A stretch of DNA of 5,382 nt, taken from SOIA01 sp050116035 (GTDB taxonomy: Bacteria; Acidobacteriota; Aminicenantia; Aminicenantales; Aminicenantaceae). Of the stretch, positions 1 through 5,382 are shown in pieces. The notes under the pieces were generated by a model. It searched no databases. It worked only from the letters and a program-made list of their open reading frames with translations, and was not told the DNA's origin. A program made the translations under genes and the position numbers. Positions within the stretch are counted from its first letter, which is position 1. Every line of letters starts with the position of its first letter. The stretch spans positions 1 to 5,382 of the forward strand of contig JASFPJ010000250.1 in assembly GCA_050116035.1 (NCBI GenBank), given 5' to 3'.

Positions 1-81
1 TATTATACTTTTATCCTCTGTATTATTAATAAAAGTGTTACTTAATTACTGAGTATAAACACCTGTCCCCTTTTTTATCGT
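1..81. other. Non-coding AT-rich region downstream of the GspG-like gene
   Basis: I see no gene here. The segment is very AT-rich and lies past the stop codon of the minus-strand gene that ends at 82. Its one notable element is the motif at 57-76, listed separately. Read on the minus strand, GTGTT (62-58) could pair with AACAC (39-35) across a long loop, followed by TTTTATT. That is only five pairs, so it is at best a poor terminator and is not called as one. Confidence 0.6.
57..76 (-). repeat. GGGGACAGGTGTT-type intergenic motif, possible partial repeat copy
   Basis: On the minus strand this reads as an A-run, then GGGGACAGGTGTTT. Its core (ACCTGTCCCC on the plus strand, 61-70) resembles the end of the diverged repeat copy at 2495-2521 (ACCTGCCCCC). 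From memory, motifs of the form GGGGACAGGT are common dispersed intergenic repeats in uncultured bacteria and often form one end of an inverted pair. No partner is visible here, and one could lie beyond the left edge. The similarity covers only about ten bases and could be chance. Confidence 0.3.
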
Positions 82-450
82 TTAAAACTTTAAGACAATA
101 TCGTCCGCTGTGTTAAAGACTTTATCCTTCCCCGCTGAAACTATGCGAAAATCCTCTTCTGAAATCCTCTCGTACCTTAACGTTGTGCCCCAGGCATCTG
201 CGGTTTCCTCGAGTTCACCATGAAAAAGCTGGAACTCTCTCAGGTTATTCGGCGTTCGTCCCTCTTGAGCGACAAAAGAAAGCATCGCCCTTGCCAGGGA
301 ATTCATGTTCGCCTTTGTCACTTCTTGTTCTGTGGGATTAAGTATTTTCACCGCATCCAACACCTTATCTTTTCCCCCTTTAGTCCACCAGCCAAAATAG
401 ACGATTGCCACGGCCACGATCAAAAGGGCCAAGAATACTTTTTTTTTCAT
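82..450 (-). CDS. Small membrane-anchored protein with GspG-like (type II secretion pseudopilin) C-terminal domain
   Basis: The protein has 122 residues. Residues 1-4 are MKKK, a basic n-region, and residues 5-20 form a hydrophobic membrane segment. The rest is soluble and probably faces outside the cytoplasm. The C-terminal third matches the pattern of the GspG major pseudopilin: D85-x-W87-G88, then an F-R-I-V-S-A-G stretch and an acidic loop with D109, D116 and D117. In true GspG this loop binds calcium; its use here is inferred. The class III prepilin cleavage site (G followed by FTLIE) expected at the N-terminus is absent, so the protein is probably not processed into a pseudopilus subunit. 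ATG 450 is preferred because it begins a clean membrane anchor and follows a G-run (465-460) nine bases upstream. An in-frame TTG at 486 would add twelve unlikely residues. The gene follows the amidohydrolase in the same direction after a 72-base gap. The exact role is unknown, and GspG-domain homology is fairly confident from the motif pattern alone. Confidence 0.75.
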   Translation of the reverse strand: MKKKVFLALLIVAVAIVYFGWWTKGGKDKVLDAVKILNPTEQEVTKANMNSLARAMLSFVAQEGRTPNNLREFQLFHGELEETADAWGTTLRYERISEEDFRIVSAGKDKVFNTADDIVLKF

Positions 451-459
451 TACTTCATG

Positions 460-465
460 CCCCCC
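460..465 (-). promoter_or_regulatory. Probable G-rich ribosome binding site of the GspG-like gene
   Basis: The minus strand carries GGGGGG nine bases before ATG 450. It is not a perfect anti-16S match but is the only G-rich stretch at a suitable distance. A second ATG at 458 reads ATG AAG TAA, and its stop overlaps the chosen start as TAATG. The better GGGAGG at 484-479 is too far from 450 and lies in the hairpin called as a terminator. Confidence 0.4.
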
Positions 466-469
466 GAAT

Positions 470-508
470 AAAAAAAATCCTCCCAATTTTATTTTAAGGT
501 TTTGGAGG
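470..508 (-). terminator. Putative intrinsic terminator after the amidohydrolase gene
   Basis: On the minus strand CCTCCAA (508-502) can pair with TTGGGAGG (486-479), giving seven base pairs with one bulged G. The loop is fifteen bases and A/T-rich. One A and a run of eight T (477-470) follow. The position, just downstream of the amidohydrolase stop at 523 and upstream of the next start at 450, suits full or partial termination. The stem is short and interrupted, so read-through into the GspG-like gene is likely if this gene has no promoter of its own. Confidence 0.4.
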
Positions 509-522
509 ACTGCTCCCTTCTC

Positions 523-2307
523 TTACTTTTCAAACACGATTTTTCCGTCAACGATTGTGTACATGACTTCCACATCCAGCAGCTCCGCTTCCGGAATCTT
601 GATCAGGTTCCGGTCGAAGACTGTGATATCGGCAAGTTTTCCAGCCTCTAAAGAACCCCGAATATCATCCTCGAAAGCGGCATAGGCATTATTGATAGTG
701 AATGCTTTGATGGCTTCTTCCACAGAGATTTTCTGCTCGGGAAACCAGCCTTCTTCCGGTGTCCCCTTCAAAGTCTTCCTCGCGACAGCGGCGTAAATCA
801 GGTATTTGGGATCCATATGATAGAGGGCAGCGCTCGTTCCCGGCCAATCCGAACCAAAGCTCAGCATGGCCCCGTTATCGAGCAGCGATTTGAACGCGTA
901 GGCGCCTTTGCACCGTTCATGCCCGATTCTCTCCTCCATCCAGCGCATATCGTCCGAGATATGGTACGGATTGACTTCAGCAATGACGTTCAGCGCTTTG
1001 AATCTGGGAAAGTCCTCAGGCCTGATGACCTGGGCATGGATGACCCGGAAACCTTTCAAATCAACTCCTTCATCTTTTAACCTTTCATAAAGGTCGAGCA
1101 TTTCAGCCACCCCTCTTGTCCCGATGGCATGGACATTCGGAACAAAACCCCCGTCCAATCCCTCTTTGATGAGGTTGTACATCTTCTCCATGTTTCCTTC
1201 TTTGAACTGGGGATGATCCGAAGTGTGACGGCGCCAGTGTCCATAATTGTCTGGCTGGTCATCATAAGGCCTGAAGAATAGCGCCCCATGGGTTCCCATG
1301 ATGCCGTCGATGTAACCTTTCAACGCGCCGTACCGCAGCCAGTTATCCTTCTCTTTTGTTTTCGGATGGAGCCCCATGGTGAAACCTTGCTCTTTCAGCT
1401 CAGCTCCACGGGACAGGTCCGGCCGCAGCCAAACCCGGCAGGTCAGCTCCCCATTTTCCTGGAGTTCGATGAAGCGCTTCGTCTGGTCCGGCCTCTCGAT
1501 ATCATGAACCTCAACAATCCCCGCTTCCCTCAGAGCTTTGAGTGCAGCCCGGTTTTCATCCAGAAGCCTTTTATGCGATTTCGGCTTCCTTGCTTTCCTC
1601 AATCTGTCAAACGCAGGAGAGCGGGAGAATATGATTCCTGTCGGCTGGCCATCCTTTCCCATCTCCATGCCTTCAACGCTCCCTTTTTCCAGGCCGGCGG
1701 CCTTGAGTGCCGCTGTATTCGCCAGCCACTCTCTGTAATCAAAGCGGCAGATAAAACACGGATTATTCTGCGTTAAGTCATCGACCATGTACCTGTTCGG
1801 CCGCCAGGGCTCTTTCTTCTCAGACTTTTTTTCTCCGGCATCCGCCAAAGCCCACTGTTCATAGGCTCCCCAGAGACCCTCAGTTATCCATTCTCCATCA
1901 TCCAGGATGTCGGCAACTCTTTTAATCTCCTTCCTCAGGCCAGTCTCATCGGACACGGTCATCAGATTCGCATCATTGATCAACGCTCCAGCCCGGTTAT
2001 AATGAACATGGCCGTCGATTATTCCCGGTGTGACGAATTTCCCTCTTAAATCAATGACTCTGGTTCCTTCTCCGACATATTTTTCTGCTTGACTGTCTTT
2101 TTTACACACAGCCGTGATTTTATTCCCTGTGATGACAAGAGCACCTGCTTTGGGCATGTCAGGATTGACTGTATAAATGTCCCCATTTAGAAGCACAAGG
2201 TCAGCCGGAGGATAGGTATTCTGCGCACAGTTTGAAAAAATGAGAAGGACTGCAAAGGACAAAACGACCATAAAGCCAGAAAGTCTGAATTTAGAGTTCT
2301 TATCCAT
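523..2307 (-). CDS. Exported YtcJ-like amidohydrolase (Amidohydro_3), probable lipoprotein
   Basis: The 594-residue product is a metal-dependent hydrolase of the amidohydrolase superfamily, closest in pattern to the YtcJ / N-substituted formamide deformylase group. These enzymes hydrolyse C-N bonds of amides or formamides; the substrate here cannot be read from sequence. A basic n-region (residues 1-9), a hydrophobic core (11-25) and C27 suggest a lipoprotein signal, although F-S-N-C is a loose lipobox. The mature part opens with a beta-sandwich start (ADLVLLNGDIYTVN, 35-48) and then the metal motif GHVH (H100, H102). Further expected ligands are present: H393 in NVHAIG, H424 in RVIHAQ and D486 in GSDWP. 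The family's Y-I-D-G segment is at 332-335. The C-terminus (551-594) returns to the sandwich with GSLEAGKLADITVF. Length is normal for the family and no break is seen. A lysine/glutamate-rich stretch at 159-166 looks like a surface insertion. The start at 2307 is supported by an AAGGAGGA ribosome binding site and the signal sequence. Family assignment is secure; the gene name is withheld. Confidence 0.93.
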   Translation of the reverse strand: MDKNSKFRLSGFMVVLSFAVLLIFSNCAQNTYPPADLVLLNGDIYTVNPDMPKAGALVITGNKITAVCKKDSQAEKYVGEGTRVIDLRGKFVTPGIIDGHVHYNRAGALINDANLMTVSDETGLRKEIKRVADILDDGEWITEGLWGAYEQWALADAGEKKSEKKEPWRPNRYMVDDLTQNNPCFICRFDYREWLANTAALKAAGLEKGSVEGMEMGKDGQPTGIIFSRSPAFDRLRKARKPKSHKRLLDENRAALKALREAGIVEVHDIERPDQTKRFIELQENGELTCRVWLRPDLSRGAELKEQGFTMGLHPKTKEKDNWLRYGALKGYIDGIMGTHGALFFRPYDDQPDNYGHWRRHTSDHPQFKEGNMEKMYNLIKEGLDGGFVPNVHAIGTRGVAEMLDLYERLKDEGVDLKGFRVIHAQVIRPEDFPRFKALNVIAEVNPYHISDDMRWMEERIGHERCKGAYAFKSLLDNGAMLSFGSDWPGTSAALYHMDPKYLIYAAVARKTLKGTPEEGWFPEQKISVEEAIKAFTINNAYAAFEDDIRGSLEAGKLADITVFDRNLIKIPEAELLDVEVMYTIVDGKIVFEK

Positions 2308-2310
2308 GAT

Positions 2311-2318
2311 TCCTCCTT
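2311..2318 (-). promoter_or_regulatory. Strong ribosome binding site of the amidohydrolase
   Basis: The minus strand reads AAGGAGGA followed by ATC and then ATG 2307. This is a near-perfect anti-16S match at normal spacing. It fixes the start and implies efficient translation. Confidence 0.85.
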
Positions 2319-2357
2319 GAAGAAAGTCTATTTTAGTTAATTTCTAAAGTGGGATTG

Positions 2358-2386
2358 ATTATATTCCTGAAATGCATGTCTGTCAA
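2358..2386 (-). promoter_or_regulatory. Consensus sigma-70 promoter driving the amidohydrolase
   Basis: On the minus strand the -35 box TTGACA (2386-2381) and the -10 box TATAAT (2363-2358) both match the consensus exactly and are separated by 17 bases. A T-run (2393-2385) lies against the -35 box and could act like an UP element. Transcription should begin near 2351, leaving a leader of about 44 bases before ATG 2307. An exact match in both boxes at ideal spacing immediately upstream of a gene is very unlikely by chance. One end of the inverted repeat (2395) lies only eight bases upstream of the -35 box. Confidence 0.8.
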
Positions 2387-2394
2387 AAAAAAAT

Positions 2395-2421
2395 GGGGTC
2401 GCGTCTTAACATTTAACATTT
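2395..2421 (+). repeat. Repeat copy A, left arm of the inverted repeat
   Basis: This 27-base copy begins GGGGTCGCGTCTTAAC and ends in two perfect tandem AACATTT units (2408-2414 and 2415-2421). It is the reverse complement of copy C except at 2403. In RNA read from the plus strand that position would form a G-U pair, so the stem would be continuous. Confidence 0.8.
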
Positions 2422-2494
2422 GCCATTTTTTCAATTCTTTAATGCTTCTTCACTCATGAAAATAAAAGCACAGTCTAATAAATATTCAATTCAG

Positions 2495-2521
2495 AAATGA
2501 TGAATGTTAAGACCTGCCCCC
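2495..2521 (-). repeat. Repeat copy B, diverged internal copy
   Basis: Aligned without gaps to copy C this shares 21 of 27 bases and lies in the same orientation. The central AATGTTAAGA block and the terminal C-run are kept. The outer block differs (CCTGC instead of TGCGA), and one heptamer has decayed to AAATGAT. It could compete with copy C for pairing with copy A. Confidence 0.65.
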
Positions 2522-2542
2522 ATCAACTCTATCAATTTTGTG

Positions 2543-2569
2543 AAATGTTAAATGTTAAGATGCGACCCC
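2543..2569 (-). repeat. Repeat copy C, right arm of the inverted repeat
   Basis: This is the reverse-complement partner of copy A, with 26 of 27 bases matching. On the plus strand it reads two AAATGTT units (2543-2556), then AAGATGCGACCCC. It ends 13 bases before the candidate -35 box of the RND promoter. Confidence 0.8.
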
Positions 2570-2582
2570 TTCTCCCTTTTTC

Positions 2583-2611
2583 TTGCTTCGTTCTTCTCTC
2601 TAAATTAAAAT
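2583..2611 (+). promoter_or_regulatory. Candidate promoter for the RND gene
   Basis: A -35-like TTGCTT (2583-2588, three of six consensus bases) and a -10-like TAAAAT (2606-2611, five of six) are separated by 17 bases. Transcription would start near 2618, about 40 bases before the small reading frame at 2657. Such matches are common in AT-rich DNA, so support is modest, but no better plus-strand candidate was seen here. Confidence 0.35.
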
Positions 2612-2643
2612 GATAGTAAGGCATTCAAACTGGAAGAGATTTC

Positions 2644-2653
2644 AGGTGGAGGG
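2644..2653 (+). promoter_or_regulatory. Ribosome binding site ahead of the 19-codon reading frame
   Basis: AGGTGGAGGG lies three bases before ATG 2657. It is clearly stronger than anything ahead of the RND start at 2724, where only AGGGA (2708-2712), eleven bases away, is available. This suggests that ribosomes load at 2657. Confidence 0.5.
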
Positions 2654-2656
2654 ACA

Positions 2657-2716
2657 ATGAACAAGTCACCCGAACCTGAACAAGATAATAAAAAAGAGTC
2701 AGCGTACAGGGAATAG
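2657..2716 (+). CDS. Small reading frame (19 residues), leader peptide or detached N-terminus of the RND permease
   Basis: The product, MNKSPEPEQDNKKESAYRE, is hydrophilic and resembles no family I know. Its stop codon ends seven bases before the RND start codon, and its frame differs from the RND frame. Two readings fit: a short leader whose translation couples into the RND gene, or the cytoplasmic N-terminal tail of the RND protein cut off by a one-base frameshift. The second reading is helped by a run of six A (2690-2695), where a one-base error is easy, and by an open RND frame between the stop at 2658 and ATG 2724. The good ribosome binding site is the main evidence that it is translated at all. 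Confidence 0.35.
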   Translation: MNKSPEPEQDNKKESAYRE

Positions 2717-2723
2717 GCTCAAA

Positions 2724-5382
2724 ATGAAAATATTCATTGCACGGCCTATCGCCACGGCAATGGTTTTCATCGCCGTATTCGTCCTTGGCGTCTACTCCTT
2801 CCTCAATATTCCCATCGAGTTCCAGCCAAAGGAAGATTTTCCACGCTTGAGCATCAGCACATACTGGAGCGGCGTCCCCCCTGAAATAATACAGACTCAG
2901 GTGACATCTCTCCTGGAAGAGATTGCCACAAGAATAAAAGGTGTGACCAAGGTTGCCTCCTCCTCTCGAATGAGCTCCTCAGCAATACGATTGGAATTTG
3001 ACCCCAAAACAAACATGGAGTTTGCCATTCTAGCTCTTCGAGAGGAACTTGCCCGAATAAAGGACGAACTTCCCTATGGAGTTATGCCCCCTCAAGTCCA
3101 ACCTTATGTCCCCGATGAATTCAGAGCCGAAGAATTGCTTCACTGTTCTATTTCCGGGGATTACTCCCTTCAAAAACTGAGAGAGCTCGTCAAGGATAAG
3201 ATTGAGTTTGGGATTGGCTCGATTAAAGGAGTCAATCACGTTTCGGTCACAGGGGGGTCTGACCCGGAAATAAAAATCACACTGGACAAAGAAAAGATTA
3301 AAGCGTTGAACATTCATCCCCGCTGGGTCTTCACAGAGATACGAAACAGAAATCGAACATTTCCTGTGGGAAAAATACAAAGAGGAGGCCAGGAATACAT
3401 CTTTAAGATTCAAAGCGCCACGAAGGGACTCAGGGAACTGGGAGAAACAGTCATCACCTACTCGGGTGAAAACCCGATAAAACTTAAGGACGTGGCTCAA
3501 ATTGTTCCCTCTTATGGAGATATTCTCAACATTAACCGGATAAACGGCCAGCCGACAATATCAATGAGAGTCTTGAAAGAGCCCGGCACGAGCACTTTAA
3601 AAGTGGCCAACGCCGTTAAAAAGAAGCTGGAAGAGATTAAAAAAGACTTTCCGCCAGACCTGATATTCAGGACTGAAAATGATGAGAGCGAAAAAATCCA
3701 AAAAAATCTTCGACATCTTTATTGGCTGGTGGGAATCATCCTGGTCGTTATTTTTATTCTGGTCTTCCTCATCCTGAGAAATTTTAAGCCCTCCCTCCTC
3801 ATCCTCTCTTCCATCGCATTTTCCGTCTTGATCACTTTCAACCTCGTCTATTTCATGAAAATCTCTATGAATATGCTGACACTGGGTGGTCTGGCTTTGG
3901 GCTTTGGGCTTTTTGTGGACAACTCTATTGTCGTTTTCGAGAATGTCCTGCGCTACAGAGAGCAAGGGGCATCTCCCGTGGAAGCCGCCATCAAAGGCTC
4001 AAAGGAAGTGTTCCTTCCTGTTCTGGCCGCTACTTTAACCACTATGAGCGTCTTTTTTTCCTTTGCCTATTTTCAGGGACGAATGAAGATTTATTACTTG
4101 CCTTTAGCCATAGTGATTGCTTCAGCACTGGCGGCCTCTTTACTGGTGTCTTTTTCCCTGATCCCGGCTCTGAGTCCTTCTTTGGTCAGGAGGAGCTGGA
4201 AGGAGAGAAAAGAGCGATTTCGAGGCGCCTACGAGAATTTATTGCGAATCCTTCTCCGCTATCCTGTCGTGGTTCTTTTGGTGATCCTCGCGGCATTCTA
4301 CGGGAGTTACAAATGGTTCAGAACAGAAGTGACAATAGGCGAATGGTGGGGATGGCGGGATCAGGAGATACTCTCTGTCAGAATCGGTATGCCGCCTGGG
4401 ACGCCTATCGAAACAACAGATGAAGTCATCAGAAAATTCGAGAACAAGGTTTTAGAGAAGCCGTACGAGAAAAAAATGGAGACAAGGATAAGGGCTGAAC
4501 CCGAAGGGGCAACCATTTCGATAACATTCCCTCCTCACATTGAATTCTCTTACCGGCCTTATGCTCTCAAGGAAGAACTGATCCAGATTGCCACAAATTT
4601 TGCAGGAATAGACGTGGGTGTCCGCGGATATGATCCCCAGACCAGTTATTATACATACGCGAGTACTGGAACCTGGTATGACTCACAAATTATATTCTAC
4701 GGATATAACCTGAAAAAATTAAAGGAGATCACCTTTTCACTCGAACGGACACTGAAACGAAATCCTCGAATCAGAGAAGTCAGGATTCTATCCAGCCGGT
4801 GGGGATGGAGAGTCGATACATTCGAATACATACTGAAAATTGATAAGGACGCTATAGGAAAGTATGACCTTACTCTCCCCTACCTCTATTACCAGATTCT
4901 TCCTCTCATTTACGGAAGAGTCCAAAGACTGCCGATTAAAATCAGCGGAAGAGAGATGCAGATTTCCATGAAATATCCTGATGCGGATAAGATAGACCTG
5001 AAAAGACTCCAGGATGCCCTTATCAGAACGCCTGGTGGAAAATATATGAGGCTGCACGAAATATCGACATTAGAGGAGAGACCTGTTGTCGGCTCCATAG
5101 ACAGAGAAAACCAGCAGTTCATGCAGATAATCGAGTGGGAATTCAGAGGACCCAGGAAAGCCGGAGAAAAATACAGAGATGCTGTTTTTTCAAGGTTGGA
5201 TCTGCCCCCCGGCTTCTCAGCCACATTGGAGCGACCCTGGCGCATAACGGAGGAAGAGGAAAGACAGGTCCTGTTCGCCATCATCTTTTCCCTCATCATC
5301 ATCTACATGATTCTCTCTTCCCTTTATGAATCCTTCATCCATCCTTTTTTCATTCTTCTGGCTGTTCCTCTGGCTCTGGTAG
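2724..5382 (+). CDS. RND-family efflux permease (AcrB/HAE-like), 3' end outside the window
   Basis: This is an inner-membrane proton-driven efflux permease of the AcrB/MexF superfamily; the substrate is unknown. From ATG 2724, 886 residues are visible with no stop, against about 1,000-1,050 for the full family. The N-terminus MKIFIARPIATAMVF is the typical RND start and runs into TM1 (8-26). A first periplasmic region (about 30-330) follows, including PPEIIQTQVTSLLEE (52-66). Then come TM2 (333-352), TM3 (357-376), TM4 (385-404), TM5 and TM6 (about 430-482) and TM7 (511-528). The second periplasmic region is about 530-845, and TM8 (848-868) and the start of TM9 are at the edge. The TM4 proton-relay motif reads F-V-D399-N400-S-I-V-V-F-E-N: the first aspartate of AcrB's D407/D408 pair is kept and the second is asparagine, as in many HAE homologues. 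No periplasmic adaptor gene precedes it here; one may lie downstream. The start could be extended if the preceding small frame belongs to it. Confidence 0.93.
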   Translation, partial: MKIFIARPIATAMVFIAVFVLGVYSFLNIPIEFQPKEDFPRLSISTYWSGVPPEIIQTQVTSLLEEIATRIKGVTKVASSSRMSSSAIRLEFDPKTNMEFAILALREELARIKDELPYGVMPPQVQPYVPDEFRAEELLHCSISGDYSLQKLRELVKDKIEFGIGSIKGVNHVSVTGGSDPEIKITLDKEKIKALNIHPRWVFTEIRNRNRTFPVGKIQRGGQEYIFKIQSATKGLRELGETVITYSGENPIKLKDVAQIVPSYGDILNINRINGQPTISMRVLKEPGTSTLKVANAVKKKLEEIKKDFPPDLIFRTENDESEKIQKNLRHLYWLVGIILVVIFILVFLILRNFKPSLLILSSIAFSVLITFNLVYFMKISMNMLTLGGLALGFGLFVDNSIVVFENVLRYREQGASPVEAAIKGSKEVFLPVLAATLTTMSVFFSFAYFQGRMKIYYLPLAIVIASALAASLLVSFSLIPALSPSLVRRSWKERKERFRGAYENLLRILLRYPVVVLLVILAAFYGSYKWFRTEVTIGEWWGWRDQEILSVRIGMPPGTPIETTDEVIRKFENKVLEKPYEKKMETRIRAEPEGATISITFPPHIEFSYRPYALKEELIQIATNFAGIDVGVRGYDPQTSYYTYASTGTWYDSQIIFYGYNLKKLKEITFSLERTLKRNPRIREVRILSSRWGWRVDTFEYILKIDKDAIGKYDLTLPYLYYQILPLIYGRVQRLPIKISGREMQISMKYPDADKIDLKRLQDALIRTPGGKYMRLHEISTLEERPVVGSIDRENQQFMQIIEWEFRGPRKAGEKYRDAVFSRLDLPPGFSATLERPWRITEEEERQVLFAIIFSLIIIYMILSSLYESFIHPFFILLAVPLALV

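Larger units (their letters stand above)
2395..2569. repeat. 175-base element bounded by 27-base inverted repeats
   Basis: The two ends are 2395-2421 and 2543-2569. They are reverse complements over 27 bases with a single mismatch (2403 against 2561). Each starts with GGGGTCGC at the outer edge and ends inward with two tandem AACATTT units. The interior has no coding capacity and carries a third, diverged copy. No target-site duplication is evident: the left flank is an A-run plus T and the right flank is TTCTCCC. The arrangement is like a REP/BIME cluster or a small non-autonomous (MITE-like) element. From memory, GGGGTC...TTAACATTT-type repeats occur widely in genomes with IS200-like RAYT transposases, but none is present here. 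The element lies between the two outward promoters, so it is probably outside both mRNAs. Confidence 0.75.
2308..2656. other. Divergent intergenic region, 349 bases
   Basis: From left to right it holds the amidohydrolase ribosome binding site and leader, its consensus promoter, the 175-base inverted-repeat element with an internal copy, a weak candidate promoter for the RND gene and the ribosome binding site of the small frame. I found no additional gene. The only other frames are a few codons long, for example ATG GGG at 2393, which stops after seven codons. Confidence 0.7.

Noticed and set aside
448..458. Two-codon frame ATG AAG TAA overlapping the GspG-like start as TAATG
   Set aside because: It is too short to claim as a start-stop regulatory element; the overlap is easily produced by chance.
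220..471. Plus-strand 83-codon frame opposite the GspG-like gene
   Set aside because: It is antisense to a gene with a clear domain pattern, and its product looks like no protein family.
1288..1776. Plus-strand 162-codon open frame antisense to the amidohydrolase
   Set aside because: It is the complement of a well-conserved enzyme region and has no recognisable domain or translation start signal.
2395..2569. CRISPR-like interpretation of the three repeats
   Set aside because: The copies are in mixed orientation with unequal spacing and unequal similarity, so this is not an array.
2395..2569. Riboswitch or attenuator in a leader transcript
   Set aside because: The element lies upstream of both outward promoters as called, so it would not be part of either mRNA leader.
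3030..3965. Minus-strand open frames inside the RND gene (3030-3500 and 3597-3965)
   Set aside because: They lie wholly inside the plus-strand RND frame, have no ribosome binding site or family resemblance, and their composition is what antisense reading of a membrane protein gives.
4788..5302. Overlapping minus-strand frames near the right end
   Set aside because: Both are antisense to the RND periplasmic region, overlap each other in different frames and have low-complexity, non-protein-like sequence.

Overview
The window holds two convincing genes on the minus strand, the 5' part of a third on the plus strand, and an intergenic region with repeats between them. No genuine RNA gene, CRISPR array or transposase was seen. 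Base composition is moderate and codon use looks alike in all three genes. An outer-membrane-bearing (Gram-negative-type) cell wall is suggested by the RND efflux pump and the lipoprotein-type amidohydrolase. GGGGTC- and GGGGACAGGT-type intergenic repeats are, from memory, frequent in uncultured lineages such as Acidobacteriota/Aminicenantes and deltaproteobacterial relatives. That placement is a weak inference; the sequence carries no taxonomic marker.

Layout, left to right. Positions 1-81 are non-coding and carry a GGGGACAGGTGTT-like motif (read on the minus strand). Positions 82-450 (minus) encode a small membrane-anchored protein with a GspG-like C-terminal domain. After a short spacer with a terminator-like hairpin, positions 523-2307 (minus) encode a 594-residue exported amidohydrolase of the YtcJ/Amidohydro_3 type with a complete set of metal-ligand residues. 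It has a strong ribosome binding site and a promoter whose -35 and -10 boxes both match the sigma-70 consensus exactly, 17 bases apart. Positions 2308-2656 form the divergent intergenic region. Its centre is a 175-base segment (2395-2569) bounded by 27-base inverted repeats that differ at one base, with a third, diverged copy inside. A 19-codon reading frame with a good ribosome binding site (2657-2716) precedes the start of an RND-family efflux permease (2724 to the window end, 886 residues visible, open at the 3' side).

The amidohydrolase and the GspG-like gene are co-directional and could be co-transcribed, with the hairpin between them possibly reducing read-through. The RND gene is divergent and has no membrane-fusion-protein gene ahead of it in this window. 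Nothing ties the three genes into one pathway. The least ordinary parts are the repeat element placed between two outward-facing promoters, the small reading frame ahead of the RND gene, and the stand-alone GspG-like domain.
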